Positions 9,642 through 17,011 of a stretch of 64,000 nucleotides of DNA are shown here, one piece after another (position 1 is the stretch's first letter; every line of letters begins with the position of its first letter). The stretch is from Corynebacterium halotolerans YIM 70093 = DSM 44683 (GTDB taxonomy: Bacteria > Actinomycetota > Actinomycetes > Mycobacteriales > Mycobacteriaceae). Position numbers and translations under genes: made by a program. The notes under the pieces were generated by a model. It was not told where the DNA came from. It made no database searches and saw only the letters and a program-made list of their open reading frames with translations. The stretch covers positions 1,840,075 through 1,904,074 of the forward strand of contig NC_020302.1 of NCBI RefSeq assembly GCF_000341345.1, written 5' to 3'.

Positions 9642-9989
9642 TCAGGCCCGGACCGGCGCCGGAACCTGCTCGGTGGCGGCCAGTTCCTCGGCCACGGACC
9701 GCAGGGCCATTGACCCGGCGGCCTCGATGAGGACGTCGGCGACGGAGGTGTCCAGGGCGTGGCAGACGGAGGCGAGCAGCTCGGAGGAGACCTCCTTGCG
9801 GCCACGCTCCAGTTCGGACAGGTAACCGGGCGAAACACGGGCGGACTCGGCGAGCTCACGCAGGGTGATTCCCTTGTCCGCGCGGAAGGCGCGGAGAGCC
9901 GAACCGAGCGCCTCACGCAGCAACGGCTCTGCGTGACGGGACGGGCGGTGGACGGGGGTCGGGGTGTCGAGTACAGCGGTGGTAACCAT
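9642..9989 (-). CDS. clgR: transcriptional regulator ClgR
   Basis: ClgR activates clp protease and other proteostasis genes. The 115-residue protein has a Cro/CI helix-turn-helix at about residues 32-85 ([21 protein letters not shown] is the recognition region) and a short C-terminal tail. The tail ends in APVRA, whereas the Clp-degraded ClgR orthologues I recall end in small Ala-type residues; whether this one is unstable is unknown. ATG 9989 is placed 8 bases after a sigma-H-type -10. Confidence 0.93.
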   Translation of the reverse strand: MVTTAVLDTPTPVHRPSRHAEPLLREALGSALRAFRADKGITLRELAESARVSPGYLSELERGRKEVSSELLASVCHALDTSVADVLIEAAGSMALRSVAEELAATEQVPAPVRA

Positions 9990-9997
9990 TACTTAGA

Positions 9998-10025
9998 TCA
10001 ACGCCATCGGTTCGAAATTTGTTCC
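9998..10025 (-). promoter_or_regulatory. predicted sigma-H-type promoter of clgR
   Basis: On the clgR strand GGAACA (10020-10025, preceded by GG) and CGTTGA (9998-10003) are separated by 16 bases, matching the GGAAY / GTT pattern of corynebacterial SigH promoters. The start site would fall on or next to ATG 9989. Confidence 0.65.
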
Positions 10026-10033
10026 CCGGAAAT

Positions 10034-10603
10034 TCACCTTGTCTCCTCCTGCGCCCGCACCCCCGTGAGCAGGGCACGGAAGGCGGCGTCGACGGCCGCC
10101 GCGCGGATGGTGCGGCGATCGCCGTCGATGACGGGCACCGGGTCCGGCTCCCGCGGCGAGGAGGCGGAACGCATACTCCCCGGGGACTCGGCGCGCAGGG
10201 TGCGCACGGTCGCTCCCCCGCCGCCGCGGCTGTCCCCGATTCCCGGCCCGGCGAGGCCGAGCCACACCTCGCCGACGGGGTGCCCGTCCTGCGGGTCGGG
10301 CCCGGCCACGCCGGTCAGCGCCACCGCCCAGTCGGCCCCGCATCTGTCGTGCGCGCCGAGGGCCATGGCGGCGGCGGTCTCCTCCGAAACCGGCCCGTGC
10401 TCCTCGAGCACCTTCTCCGGCACGCCCGCCAGCCGCCCCTTGAGGTCGGTGGCATAGGTGACCAGGCCTCCCCGCAGCACCGCGGAGGCGCCGGGGACGT
10501 CGGCCAGCGTGGCGGAGGCCAGGCCGGCGGTCAGCGACTCGCAGAAGGCCACGGTCTGCCCCTTTGCCCGCAGAGCGGCGACGAGCTCCTCCGCGAGGGT
10601 CAC
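10034..10603 (-). CDS. cinA: CinA family (nicotinamide-nucleotide amidohydrolase domain) protein
   Basis: The 189-residue protein is the stand-alone CinA C-terminal domain, related to NMN deamidase PncC. Family motifs are present: VAFCESLTAGLASATLADVPGAS, then GLVTYATDLKGRLAGV, then TGVAGPDPQDGHPVG. The GTG start at 10603 overlaps the pgsA stop as GTGA, so it is coupled to pgsA; the longer open frame is a pgsA shadow. A poorly conserved insert (RGGGGATVRTLRAESPG) lies near the C-terminus. Confidence 0.88.
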   Translation of the reverse strand: MTLAEELVAALRAKGQTVAFCESLTAGLASATLADVPGASAVLRGGLVTYATDLKGRLAGVPEKVLEEHGPVSEETAAAMALGAHDRCGADWAVALTGVAGPDPQDGHPVGEVWLGLAGPGIGDSRGGGGATVRTLRAESPGSMRSASSPREPDPVPVIDGDRRTIRAAAVDAAFRALLTGVRAQEETR

Positions 10604-11193
10604 TGCTGCCGCCTCGAGTCCCACAGGTACTGCAGGCCGGTGACCACGGTGACGGCCACGGCGGCGAGCATGACGATGAACGTCGGGGTGTCCATCCAGG
10701 CGGGCAGCGGGAACAGGTACAGGCCAACGGCCAGGGTCTGCAGCGCGGTCTTGAGCTTGCCGCCCTTGGAGGCGGGCACGACCCTGCCGCGGCGCAGCAT
10801 GACCATGCGCCAGACGGTGATACCGAGCTCGCGGACGACGATGACCACGGTGACCCACACCGGCAGTGCCCCGATGATGTTCAGGCACACCAGGGCGGTG
10901 GTCATCAGTGCCTTGTCCGCGATCGGATCGGCGATCTTGCCGAAGTCCGTGACCAGATTGCGGGCGCGGGCGATGTCGCCGTCGAGTTTGTCGGTGATCA
11001 TGAGCGCGGCGAAGACACCGAAACCCCACCACATCCACGTCGTGTGCTGGTTGTCGCCGCGGATGACGAGCCAGGCGAAGACGGGGATGAGCAGGATGCG
11101 CAGGCTGGTCAGCGCATTGGGCAGGTTGAAGTTGGAGGGCTTGTCCGGCCCTGCCTGCCCGCCGTCGCGGGTGTTCGTCGTTGCTCCACTCAC
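10600..11193 (-). CDS. pgsA: CDP-diacylglycerol-glycerol-3-phosphate 3-phosphatidyltransferase family
   Basis: This is an integral-membrane CDP-alcohol phosphatidyltransferase of phospholipid synthesis (phosphatidylglycerophosphate formation is the likely role). The catalytic signature DGxxAR is seen as DKLDGDIARARNLVTDFGKIADPIADK. It has about five membrane helices in 197 aa. GTG 11193 is chosen because a TAGGGT -10 ends 7 bases upstream; the in-frame GTG 11202 lies inside that hexamer. It is the first gene of the pgsA-cinA pair. Confidence 0.9.
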   Translation of the reverse strand: MSGATTNTRDGGQAGPDKPSNFNLPNALTSLRILLIPVFAWLVIRGDNQHTTWMWWGFGVFAALMITDKLDGDIARARNLVTDFGKIADPIADKALMTTALVCLNIIGALPVWVTVVIVVRELGITVWRMVMLRRGRVVPASKGGKLKTALQTLAVGLYLFPLPAWMDTPTFIVMLAAVAVTVVTGLQYLWDSRRQQ

Positions 11194-11200
11194 GTCCCTC

Positions 11201-11206
11201 ACCCTA
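11201..11206 (-). promoter_or_regulatory. -10 element of pgsA-cinA (leaderless)
   Basis: TAGGGT lies 7 bases before GTG 11193 and decides that start. Confidence 0.45.
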
Positions 11207-11248
11207 CCCCGTGGGCGGGTGCGGCTCGTTCACCGGCGGAAGGGGCAA

Positions 11249-11254
11249 TAGGAT
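11249..11254 (+). promoter_or_regulatory. -10 element of the YciI gene (leaderless)
   Basis: TAGGAT lies 7 bases before ATG 11262. The intergenic region also carries the pgsA -10 on the other strand. Confidence 0.5.
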
Positions 11255-11261
11255 TTCCACC

Positions 11262-11558
11262 ATGAACTTCTTCGCAGTCCACTATTCCTACGCCGACGGG
11301 GCCGAGGCGGTCGTCGCCCTGCGCCCCGAGCACCGCGAGTTCCTGAAGGGCCTGAAGGACGAGGGAAAACTCGTCGCCTCCGGCCCCTACACCGACGGCG
11401 GCGGCTCCGCCCTCATCCTCATCCGCCTGCCGGAGTCCGCCACCGTCGCCGACGCCGAGGAACTGATGAACCAGGATCCCTTCCACCGTGACCGGGTCCT
11501 CGACGACCGCACGATCCGCGCCTGGAATCCGGTGCTGAACATCTTCCCCGAGGACTGA
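11262..11558 (+). CDS. YciI family protein
   Basis: This is a 98-residue protein of the YciI ferredoxin-like fold. The family His-Asp pair is visible: His in PEHREFL near residue 25 and Asp in NQDPFHRD near residue 74, with the GPYTDGGG turn between. Family members have been linked to dehalogenase-like or chloromuconolactone-type chemistry, but the substrate here is unknown. It is a single-gene unit between divergent pgsA and convergent terC. Confidence 0.85.
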   Translation: MNFFAVHYSYADGAEAVVALRPEHREFLKGLKDEGKLVASGPYTDGGGSALILIRLPESATVADAEELMNQDPFHRDRVLDDRTIRAWNPVLNIFPED

Positions 11559-11599
11559 ACCCACTGAACCCACTGCCCGTCTCCGACAGCACGACAACG

Positions 11600-11641
11600 A
11601 CGACGCCCCCGCCGGAGCTTCCACTCCGACGGGGGCGTCGT
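11600..11641. terminator. bidirectional hairpin terminator, yciI / terC
   Basis: The arms 11600-11617 and 11624-11641 form an 18-base stem with one mismatch and a 6-base loop between converging genes. Confidence 0.8.
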
Positions 11642-11695
11642 GTCCACCCCGCTTGCCGACACCGCGTTCAGCGGCGTCATGGGCGGGAGGGGTGG

Positions 11696-12838
11696 TTAGA
11701 AGCGGGGCCCGTTGTCGTTACCGCCGTCGTCGCGCATGTTCGGGTCATCGGACAGCCCTTCCTCCGCGAGCCGGCGACGCTCGGCCGCCTGCAGCTCGGA
11801 GGCGGAGGTGCTGCCGGCGTCCTCGTCGTCAGAGGGGCGGATGCGGATGTCGATGGCGCCCTGCGCCTCGTCACGCTTGTTCTTCCAGATGGACAGCAGG
11901 ACCGTGACCACCAGGATTCCGACGATGACGAGCAGGGACAGTTCCGTCGGAACCTCGGGGACCGGCACGTTCTCGCCGCCGTTGATGAACGGCAGGTTGT
12001 TCTCGTGCAGGGCGTGCAGCATCAGCTTCACACCGATGAAGCCGAGGATCAGACCCAGGCCGTACGGCAGGTAGACCAGGCGGTCGAGCAGGCCGTCGAG
12101 CAGGAAGTACATCTGGCGCAGGCCCATCAGCGAGAACGCGTTGGTGGTGAACACCAGGTACGCCTCGGTGGTGATGCCGTAGATAGCCGGAATGGAGTCG
12201 AAGGCGAACATGATGTCCACCAGGCCGATGGCCACCAGGGCCACGAACAGCGGGGTCAGGGCGAACTTGCCGGCCTCCCGGGCCGTGAGCCTGTCACCGT
12301 GGTAGTCCCGGGTGACCGGGACGACCTTGCGCAGCCACTTGATGATGGCCATGTCGTTGGGGTCGGTCTCCGGCTTGTCGACGATCTCGTCCCACAGCAG
12401 CTTGATCGCCGTGTAGAGCAGGAAGATGCCGAAGATGTAGAACACGTCCGACCAGGCGGCGATGACGGCCGCGCCGAGCAGAATGAAGAGCAGGCGGAAG
12501 ACCAACGCCAGCACGATGCCGATGAGCAGCACCTTCTGCTGGTATTTCCGGGGGATCTTGAACGCGCCCATGATCAGGGCGAACACGAAGAGGTTGTCCA
12601 CCGACAACGCCTTCTCCGTCACGTAACCCGTGTAGTACTCGATGCCGTGCTGCTGGTCCCAGACCACCCAGACGATCACACCGAACAACAGCGCCAGGCC
12701 GACGTAGAACACCGACCACCAGGCGGATTCCTTGAGGGTGGGCTCGTGCGGGGTACGCACGTGACTGTAGAAGTCGAAGATGAAGAATCCGGCGATCACG
12801 ACGATCGTGACCACCCAGATCCAGAGTGAAACAGTCAA
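11696..12838 (-). CDS. TerC/Alx family integral membrane protein
   Basis: The 380-residue TerC-family protein has about nine membrane helices. Conserved acidic membrane motifs are ALSVDNLFVFALIMGAFKIP and MFAFDSIPAIYGIT. Family members such as E. coli Alx act in manganese homeostasis. A charged tail of about 55 residues follows the last helix. The start is TTG 12838, set by GGAGG 9 bases upstream and by alignment to corynebacterial homologues; the longer open frame reads through the leader RNA. A manganese-riboswitch-like leader precedes it. Confidence 0.88.
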   Translation of the reverse strand: MTVSLWIWVVTIVVIAGFFIFDFYSHVRTPHEPTLKESAWWSVFYVGLALLFGVIVWVVWDQQHGIEYYTGYVTEKALSVDNLFVFALIMGAFKIPRKYQQKVLLIGIVLALVFRLLFILLGAAVIAAWSDVFYIFGIFLLYTAIKLLWDEIVDKPETDPNDMAIIKWLRKVVPVTRDYHGDRLTAREAGKFALTPLFVALVAIGLVDIMFAFDSIPAIYGITTEAYLVFTTNAFSLMGLRQMYFLLDGLLDRLVYLPYGLGLILGFIGVKLMLHALHENNLPFINGGENVPVPEVPTELSLLVIVGILVVTVLLSIWKNKRDEAQGAIDIRIRPSDDEDAGSTSASELQAAERRRLAEEGLSDDPNMRDDGGNDNGPRF

Positions 12839-12846
12839 AGGACTAA

Positions 12847-12882
12847 ACCTCCGGTCGTGGGATATGAGACGTGACCGGAGGT
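12847..12882 (-). promoter_or_regulatory. Shine-Dalgarno-sequestering hairpin of terC leader
   Basis: The arms 12847-12856 and 12873-12882 are perfectly complementary over 10 bases. The downstream arm contains the GGAGG ribosome site for TTG 12838, and the upstream arm is the 3' strand of the riboswitch closing stem. The two structures exclude each other. Confidence 0.7.
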
Positions 12883-13018
12883 CTCCCCCACCCTGTGCGC
12901 TCAGCGCGCCGGGGCCGACATGACCGGGAACCGGGAGTCCGCCAACTAGGTCCGTTGGCCGGTTTCCACTTCCGTGCTGACGATCAATGCCGTGACCGGG
13001 GTACTCCCCTCCATGACG
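12870..13018 (-). ncRNA. yybP-ykoY-like (manganese) riboswitch
   Basis: On the terC strand the leader has the family hallmarks in order: GGGGAGTA (13002-13009), a GTCAGCAC-type segment near 12976-12983, and a closing GAGACC (12880-12885). A P1 stem can form from GGAG (13009-13012) with CTCC (12877-12880) and CGT/ACG outside it. The family commonly precedes terC genes. A covariance-model search would settle it. Confidence 0.72.
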
Positions 13019-13025
13019 AGGCGCC

Positions 13026-13031
13026 AGTTTA
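13026..13031 (-). promoter_or_regulatory. -10 element of terC leader
   Basis: TAAACT (TANANT) predicts a start near 13019, exactly at the 5' edge of the riboswitch P1 stem. Confidence 0.55.
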
Positions 13032-13086
13032 CCCCATCCCACCGTAGTCCGCGCCACTTCATGCACGGAGCGGCGGAAAGACGGAT

Positions 13087-16000
13087 CTAGAAGGCTCCGC
13101 CGGTGGGGTTGTAGGTCGCCTGGACCGTGCGGGGCTCCCCGTCGGCGCCGTCGTCGGAGGCACCCGTACCGTCGTCTGCGGCGTCGTCAGGCGCGCCGTC
13201 GGCCCCGCCGGCGTCGAGCTCCTTCGGCGCCTCGGCCGGGTCCGCGCCCTTGATCATCCAGATGATGGTGTCGAGTTCCTCCGGCTTGACCAGCACGTCG
13301 CGGGCCTTCGAGCCCTCGGAGGGGCCGACGACGCCGCGGGTCTCCATCAGGTCCATGAGGCGGCCGGCCTTGGCGAAGCCGATGCGCAGCTTGCGCTGGA
13401 GCATCGACGTGGAACCCAGCTGGGAGGTGACGACGAGCTCGACGGCCTCGAGCAGATCGTCCATGTCCTTGCCGATGTCCTCGTCGATCTCCTTCTTCGC
13501 CTCCGAGGCCTTCTCCTCGGTGACCCCCTCGGTGTAGTCGGGCTCGGCCTGGGACTTGGCGGCCTCGACGACCGCCTGGATCTCCTCGTCGGTGACGAAG
13601 GAGCCCTGCAGGCGCTGCGGCTTGCCCGCGCCCTGCGGGATGAACAGGGCGTCGCCCATGCCGATGAGCTTCTCGGCGCCGCCCTGGTCGAGGATGACGC
13701 GGGAGTCGGTCAACGAGGACGTGGCGAAGGCCAGGCGCGAGGGCACGTTGGTCTTGATCAGGCCGGTGACCACGTCGACGGACGGGCGCTGGGTGGCCAG
13801 TACCAGGTGGATGCCGGCGGCACGGGCCTTCTGGGTGATGCGGACGATCGACTCCTCGATCTCCTTCGGCGCCGTCATCATCAGGTCGGCGAGCTCATCG
13901 ACCACGCAGACGATGAACGGGTACGGACGGTACTCGCGCTGGGAGCCCGCCGGAGCCTGGATTTCACCCGCCTTGACCTTGCGGTTGAAGTCCTTGATGT
14001 GGCGCACGCGCGCGGACTTCATGTCCAGGTAGCGCTGCTCCATCTCCTCGACCAGCCACTGCAGGGCGGCCGACGCCTTCTTCGGCTGGGTGATGATCGG
14101 GGTGATCAGGTGCGGAATGCCCTCATACGGGGTCAGCTCCACCATCTTCGGGTCCACCAGGATCAGGCGGACCTCCTCCGGGGTGGCGCGGGTGAGCAGG
14201 GAAACCAGCATGGAGTTGACGAACGCGGATTTACCGGAGCCGGTGGAGCCGGCGACCAGCAGGTGCGGCATCTTCTGCACGCTCGCGGAGACGAACTCGC
14301 CCTCGATGTCCTTGCCCAGGGCGATCTGCATCGCGTCGTGGTTGCCGCGCACCGACGGGGCGTTGAGTACGTCGGCCAGGCGCACCATCTCGCGGTCGGC
14401 GTTGGGTACCTCGATGCCTACCGCGGACTTGCCGGGGATCGGGGTCAGCAGGCGGACGTTCTCGGTCGCCGCGGCGTAGGCGAGGTTGGACTGCAGGTTG
14501 GTGATCTTGGAGACCTTCACGCCGGGGCCGAGCTCGACCTCGTAGCGGGTGACGGTCGGGCCGCGGGAGAAGCCGGTGACGGCGGCGTCGATCTTGAACT
14601 CCGAGAACACGTCCGTGATCGCCTCGATCATACGGTCGTTGACCTCGGAACGGGTCTTGGGCGGCTCGCCCGCGATCAGCAGGTCGGTGCTCGGCAGCTG
14701 GTAGTCCGAGGCGGTCTCCGGCTCCCGCGGCGCCGGGGCCGGCTCCTCCTGCGGGGTCTCGCTCTTCGGGGTCGTGGCCGGGATGGCCGACGCGTCCACG
14801 CCCGACCGGGCCAGGATCGCCTGGCGCATGGCCTCGCGGGAGGCGGTGACCGCGTCCGACGAACCTTTCTGCCCCTTCTGCTCAGGCTGCTCCGGCCGCT
14901 CCACGACCTGACCGTCCGGGGTCACGGCCGGGAACTCGTCGGTGTCCGGGATGTCGGCGGCCGTGGGCTTCTTCGCCCGGGCGGTCTTCTTCGGTGCCGG
15001 ATCGGAGAACAGCATGTGCTGCGTGTCGTGTTCGAAGGCCTCCTGCTGTTCCTCGGTACCCGGATAGTCGGAGTCGTTGAGCGGGTAGTTCTCCATCGGG
15101 GTGGCACGCCGCCCACGGCCGCTTCGCGACGCCCGCGCGGTGCTCCGCGGTGCCGGGCGGGTCCGGCGGTCGCGGCCCTCGGCGATGTCCTCGACGTCGC
15201 GCTCGACGTGGCCGTAGAGGTCGTCGTCGGCATCGTCGTAGCCGTCGTCGTAGTCGTCGTAGTCGTCGTAATCGCCGTCCCGGTCGCCGCGGACGTCGCC
15301 GATGATGTCGCGGATGTAGTCGATGGCCTGGCGGGTGGTGATGCCGGTGACCTTCAGCGCGCCGTAGACGATGACGAGCACCAGCAGCGGGGCGGCGACG
15401 TAGCTGCTGAAGCCGGCGGCCAGTAGGCCACCGCTCCAGGCCCCGATGGCGCCACCCGCGTCCTTGCGGGTCTCCCAGTCACCGGGGTTGCCGGCGAAGA
15501 GATGCACCAGGCCCAGCATGGAGACCACGATGAGTGTGGCGCCCAGGGCGACCCGCCCCCGGCTTCCCGGGGTCTGCCGCAGGTCGAGCATGAGCGCGAT
15601 GGCCAGGCCGACGAGCGCGACCGGCAGGATCAGGGCGCCGGCGCCGATGACGAGGTGGGTGACGTGCGCGATCGCCGCGCCGATGGGGCCGGCGATGTCC
15701 AGCCACACCGACGCACCTAGCACTGCCGCCAGGCCGATGAGGACCAGACCGAAACCGTCGGCGTCGGCTCCCTCCCCGTCGTCCTCGGGATCATCCGCGC
15801 GGACGGTCGCGGCCTTCCCGGAAGCCTTGCCGGCGGGTTCGTCCCTGGTGTTCTTCCTGCGGCCCTTCGTCCCCTTCTTCCCTTCCACGTCCTTGGTTCC
15901 CCGGGTGTCGATCACGGTCGTCTCCAGCTTGTCATCCCCGTCGGAGTCACCGCCACCGCGACCGATGGTGGCGACTCCCCGGGTGAGATTGCCGACGCCG

Positions 16001-16230
16001 CGGGCGGTCGCGCCGAAGACCGTGCCCAGGCCGTTGCCGACAGCACGGAAAGCGCTGCCGGTCCGCTCCTCGGAGGTTTCGGCAGCGCGCATCGCGGAGG
16101 TCGGGGCCGGGGTCACGGCCGTCGCCCGGGTCCGACCGGTGGGCCGGGTGCGTTTGGCGTTGCGCTCCTTGTCGCGGGTGCGTGACGGGGAGCGCTTGGT
16201 GGTGCGGGGCGCCGTGCTTCTGACAGACAT
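13087..16230 (-). CDS. ftsK: DNA translocase FtsK
   Basis: FtsK pumps chromosome DNA through the closing septum and activates dimer resolution. The 1047-residue protein has a basic N-terminus, membrane helices at about residues 155-300, and an acidic linker ([16 protein letters not shown]) with further low-complexity sequence. The motor domain has Walker A GSTGSGKS and Walker [14 protein letters not shown]. The gamma winged-helix domain ([22 protein letters not shown]) recognises KOPS sites. ATG 16230 lies 6 bases after a TAGTCT -10. Confidence 0.96.
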   Translation of the reverse strand: MSVRSTAPRTTKRSPSRTRDKERNAKRTRPTGRTRATAVTPAPTSAMRAAETSEERTGSAFRAVGNGLGTVFGATARGVGNLTRGVATIGRGGGDSDGDDKLETTVIDTRGTKDVEGKKGTKGRRKNTRDEPAGKASGKAATVRADDPEDDGEGADADGFGLVLIGLAAVLGASVWLDIAGPIGAAIAHVTHLVIGAGALILPVALVGLAIALMLDLRQTPGSRGRVALGATLIVVSMLGLVHLFAGNPGDWETRKDAGGAIGAWSGGLLAAGFSSYVAAPLLVLVIVYGALKVTGITTRQAIDYIRDIIGDVRGDRDGDYDDYDDYDDGYDDADDDLYGHVERDVEDIAEGRDRRTRPAPRSTARASRSGRGRRATPMENYPLNDSDYPGTEEQQEAFEHDTQHMLFSDPAPKKTARAKKPTAADIPDTDEFPAVTPDGQVVERPEQPEQKGQKGSSDAVTASREAMRQAILARSGVDASAIPATTPKSETPQEEPAPAPREPETASDYQLPSTDLLIAGEPPKTRSEVNDRMIEAITDVFSEFKIDAAVTGFSRGPTVTRYEVELGPGVKVSKITNLQSNLAYAAATENVRLLTPIPGKSAVGIEVPNADREMVRLADVLNAPSVRGNHDAMQIALGKDIEGEFVSASVQKMPHLLVAGSTGSGKSAFVNSMLVSLLTRATPEEVRLILVDPKMVELTPYEGIPHLITPIITQPKKASAALQWLVEEMEQRYLDMKSARVRHIKDFNRKVKAGEIQAPAGSQREYRPYPFIVCVVDELADLMMTAPKEIEESIVRITQKARAAGIHLVLATQRPSVDVVTGLIKTNVPSRLAFATSSLTDSRVILDQGGAEKLIGMGDALFIPQGAGKPQRLQGSFVTDEEIQAVVEAAKSQAEPDYTEGVTEEKASEAKKEIDEDIGKDMDDLLEAVELVVTSQLGSTSMLQRKLRIGFAKAGRLMDLMETRGVVGPSEGSKARDVLVKPEELDTIIWMIKGADPAEAPKELDAGGADGAPDDAADDGTGASDDGADGEPRTVQATYNPTGGAF

Positions 16231-16236
16231 GCCCCC

Positions 16237-16242
16237 AGACTA
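16237..16242 (-). promoter_or_regulatory. -10 element of ftsK (leaderless)
   Basis: TAGTCT lies 6 bases before ATG 16230. Confidence 0.45.
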
Positions 16243-16317
16243 GTGGTGCTGACCCCACCTTTCACATCAGCCACACCGAGCACGGGGCCGAAAATGTGTT
16301 CCCCCATGGAGTCAAGC

Positions 16318-16944
16318 CTAGAGACCGGATAATTCGATCTGCTCGATCTCCCCGGCGAAATCCACCGCGACGGCGTCGCGCCCGGAGGCCCACAGCAGCA
16401 GTTCCCCCACCGGTCCGGAGACCCGGGCCACGGCCTCCCCGTCCGGGGACACGCCGCGTCGGTCGGCCACCACCACGCGGGGCAGGCCGTCGGGCTGGAG
16501 CACCACGGGCACGCCGCTGCCGGAGAGCACGCGCGGGGCCATCATCGCCAGCACACGGTGCAGCTGCTTCTGCACCGCCATGCTGAAGTCGCGGGGCTCG
16601 ACCACTCCCCCACCCCGGCGCACGTCCTCGTGGTGGATGAAGTGCTCGGAGGTGTTCATCACGGTGTCGAGCAGGCGCACGGGGCTCCTCCTCGGCGGGC
16701 CGGCCGCCCACTCGCGGACGATCCCGCCGTAGTCCCGCTGACCGACCTCGCGGGTGACGGCATCCAGCCGGCCCTGCAGCGGCGGGACGAACATCCCGGC
16801 CGCGGCCAGGGGGCGGGTCTCGCGCACCAGCAGGTGCACGGCCAGATCGCGGGTGTCCCACCCCTCACAGAGCGTGGGGGCGTCGGGCCCCAGCTCAAGG
16901 AGGAGATCGGCGAGGCGGCGGCGTTCAGCGGCGGCAAAAGACAT
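16318..16944 (-). CDS. TIGR03085 family metal-binding protein
   Basis: The 208-residue protein is of the TIGR03085 type, related to DinB / mycothiol-dependent maleylpyruvate isomerase N-terminal domains. The N-terminus ERRRLADLLLELGPDAPTLCEGWDTRDLAVHLLVRETRP carries the helix with conserved W-x-x-x-D-x-x-x-H, and HFIHHEDVRRG supplies the other metal-binding His residues. The substrate is unknown. ATG 16944 is used because a TATGCT -10 ends 7 bases upstream. The terminator of the upstream rnj operon overlaps this promoter. Confidence 0.82.
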   Translation of the reverse strand: MSFAAAERRRLADLLLELGPDAPTLCEGWDTRDLAVHLLVRETRPLAAAGMFVPPLQGRLDAVTREVGQRDYGGIVREWAAGPPRRSPVRLLDTVMNTSEHFIHHEDVRRGGGVVEPRDFSMAVQKQLHRVLAMMAPRVLSGSGVPVVLQPDGLPRVVVADRRGVSPDGEAVARVSGPVGELLLWASGRDAVAVDFAGEIEQIELSGL

Positions 16945-16987
16945 GCACCCCAGCATAGCCACCTCAAGAGGCGGCCGGCTGGGGTGC
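16945..16987 (-). terminator. hairpin downstream of rnj, overlapping the next promoter
   Basis: GCACCCCAGC (16945-16954) pairs with 16978-16987, and inside it GCC/CCTC pairs with GAGG/GGC, making a long hairpin. In the rnj direction a TTTT follows at 16936-16939. It ends the dapB-thyX-dapA-rnj transcript. Confidence 0.7.
16952..16957 (-). promoter_or_regulatory. -10 element of the TIGR03085 gene
   Basis: TATGCT lies 7 bases before ATG 16944, inside the rnj terminator hairpin. Confidence 0.45.
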
Positions 16988-17011
16988 GGTGTCCGCGGGA
17001 GCCGGGGCGAG

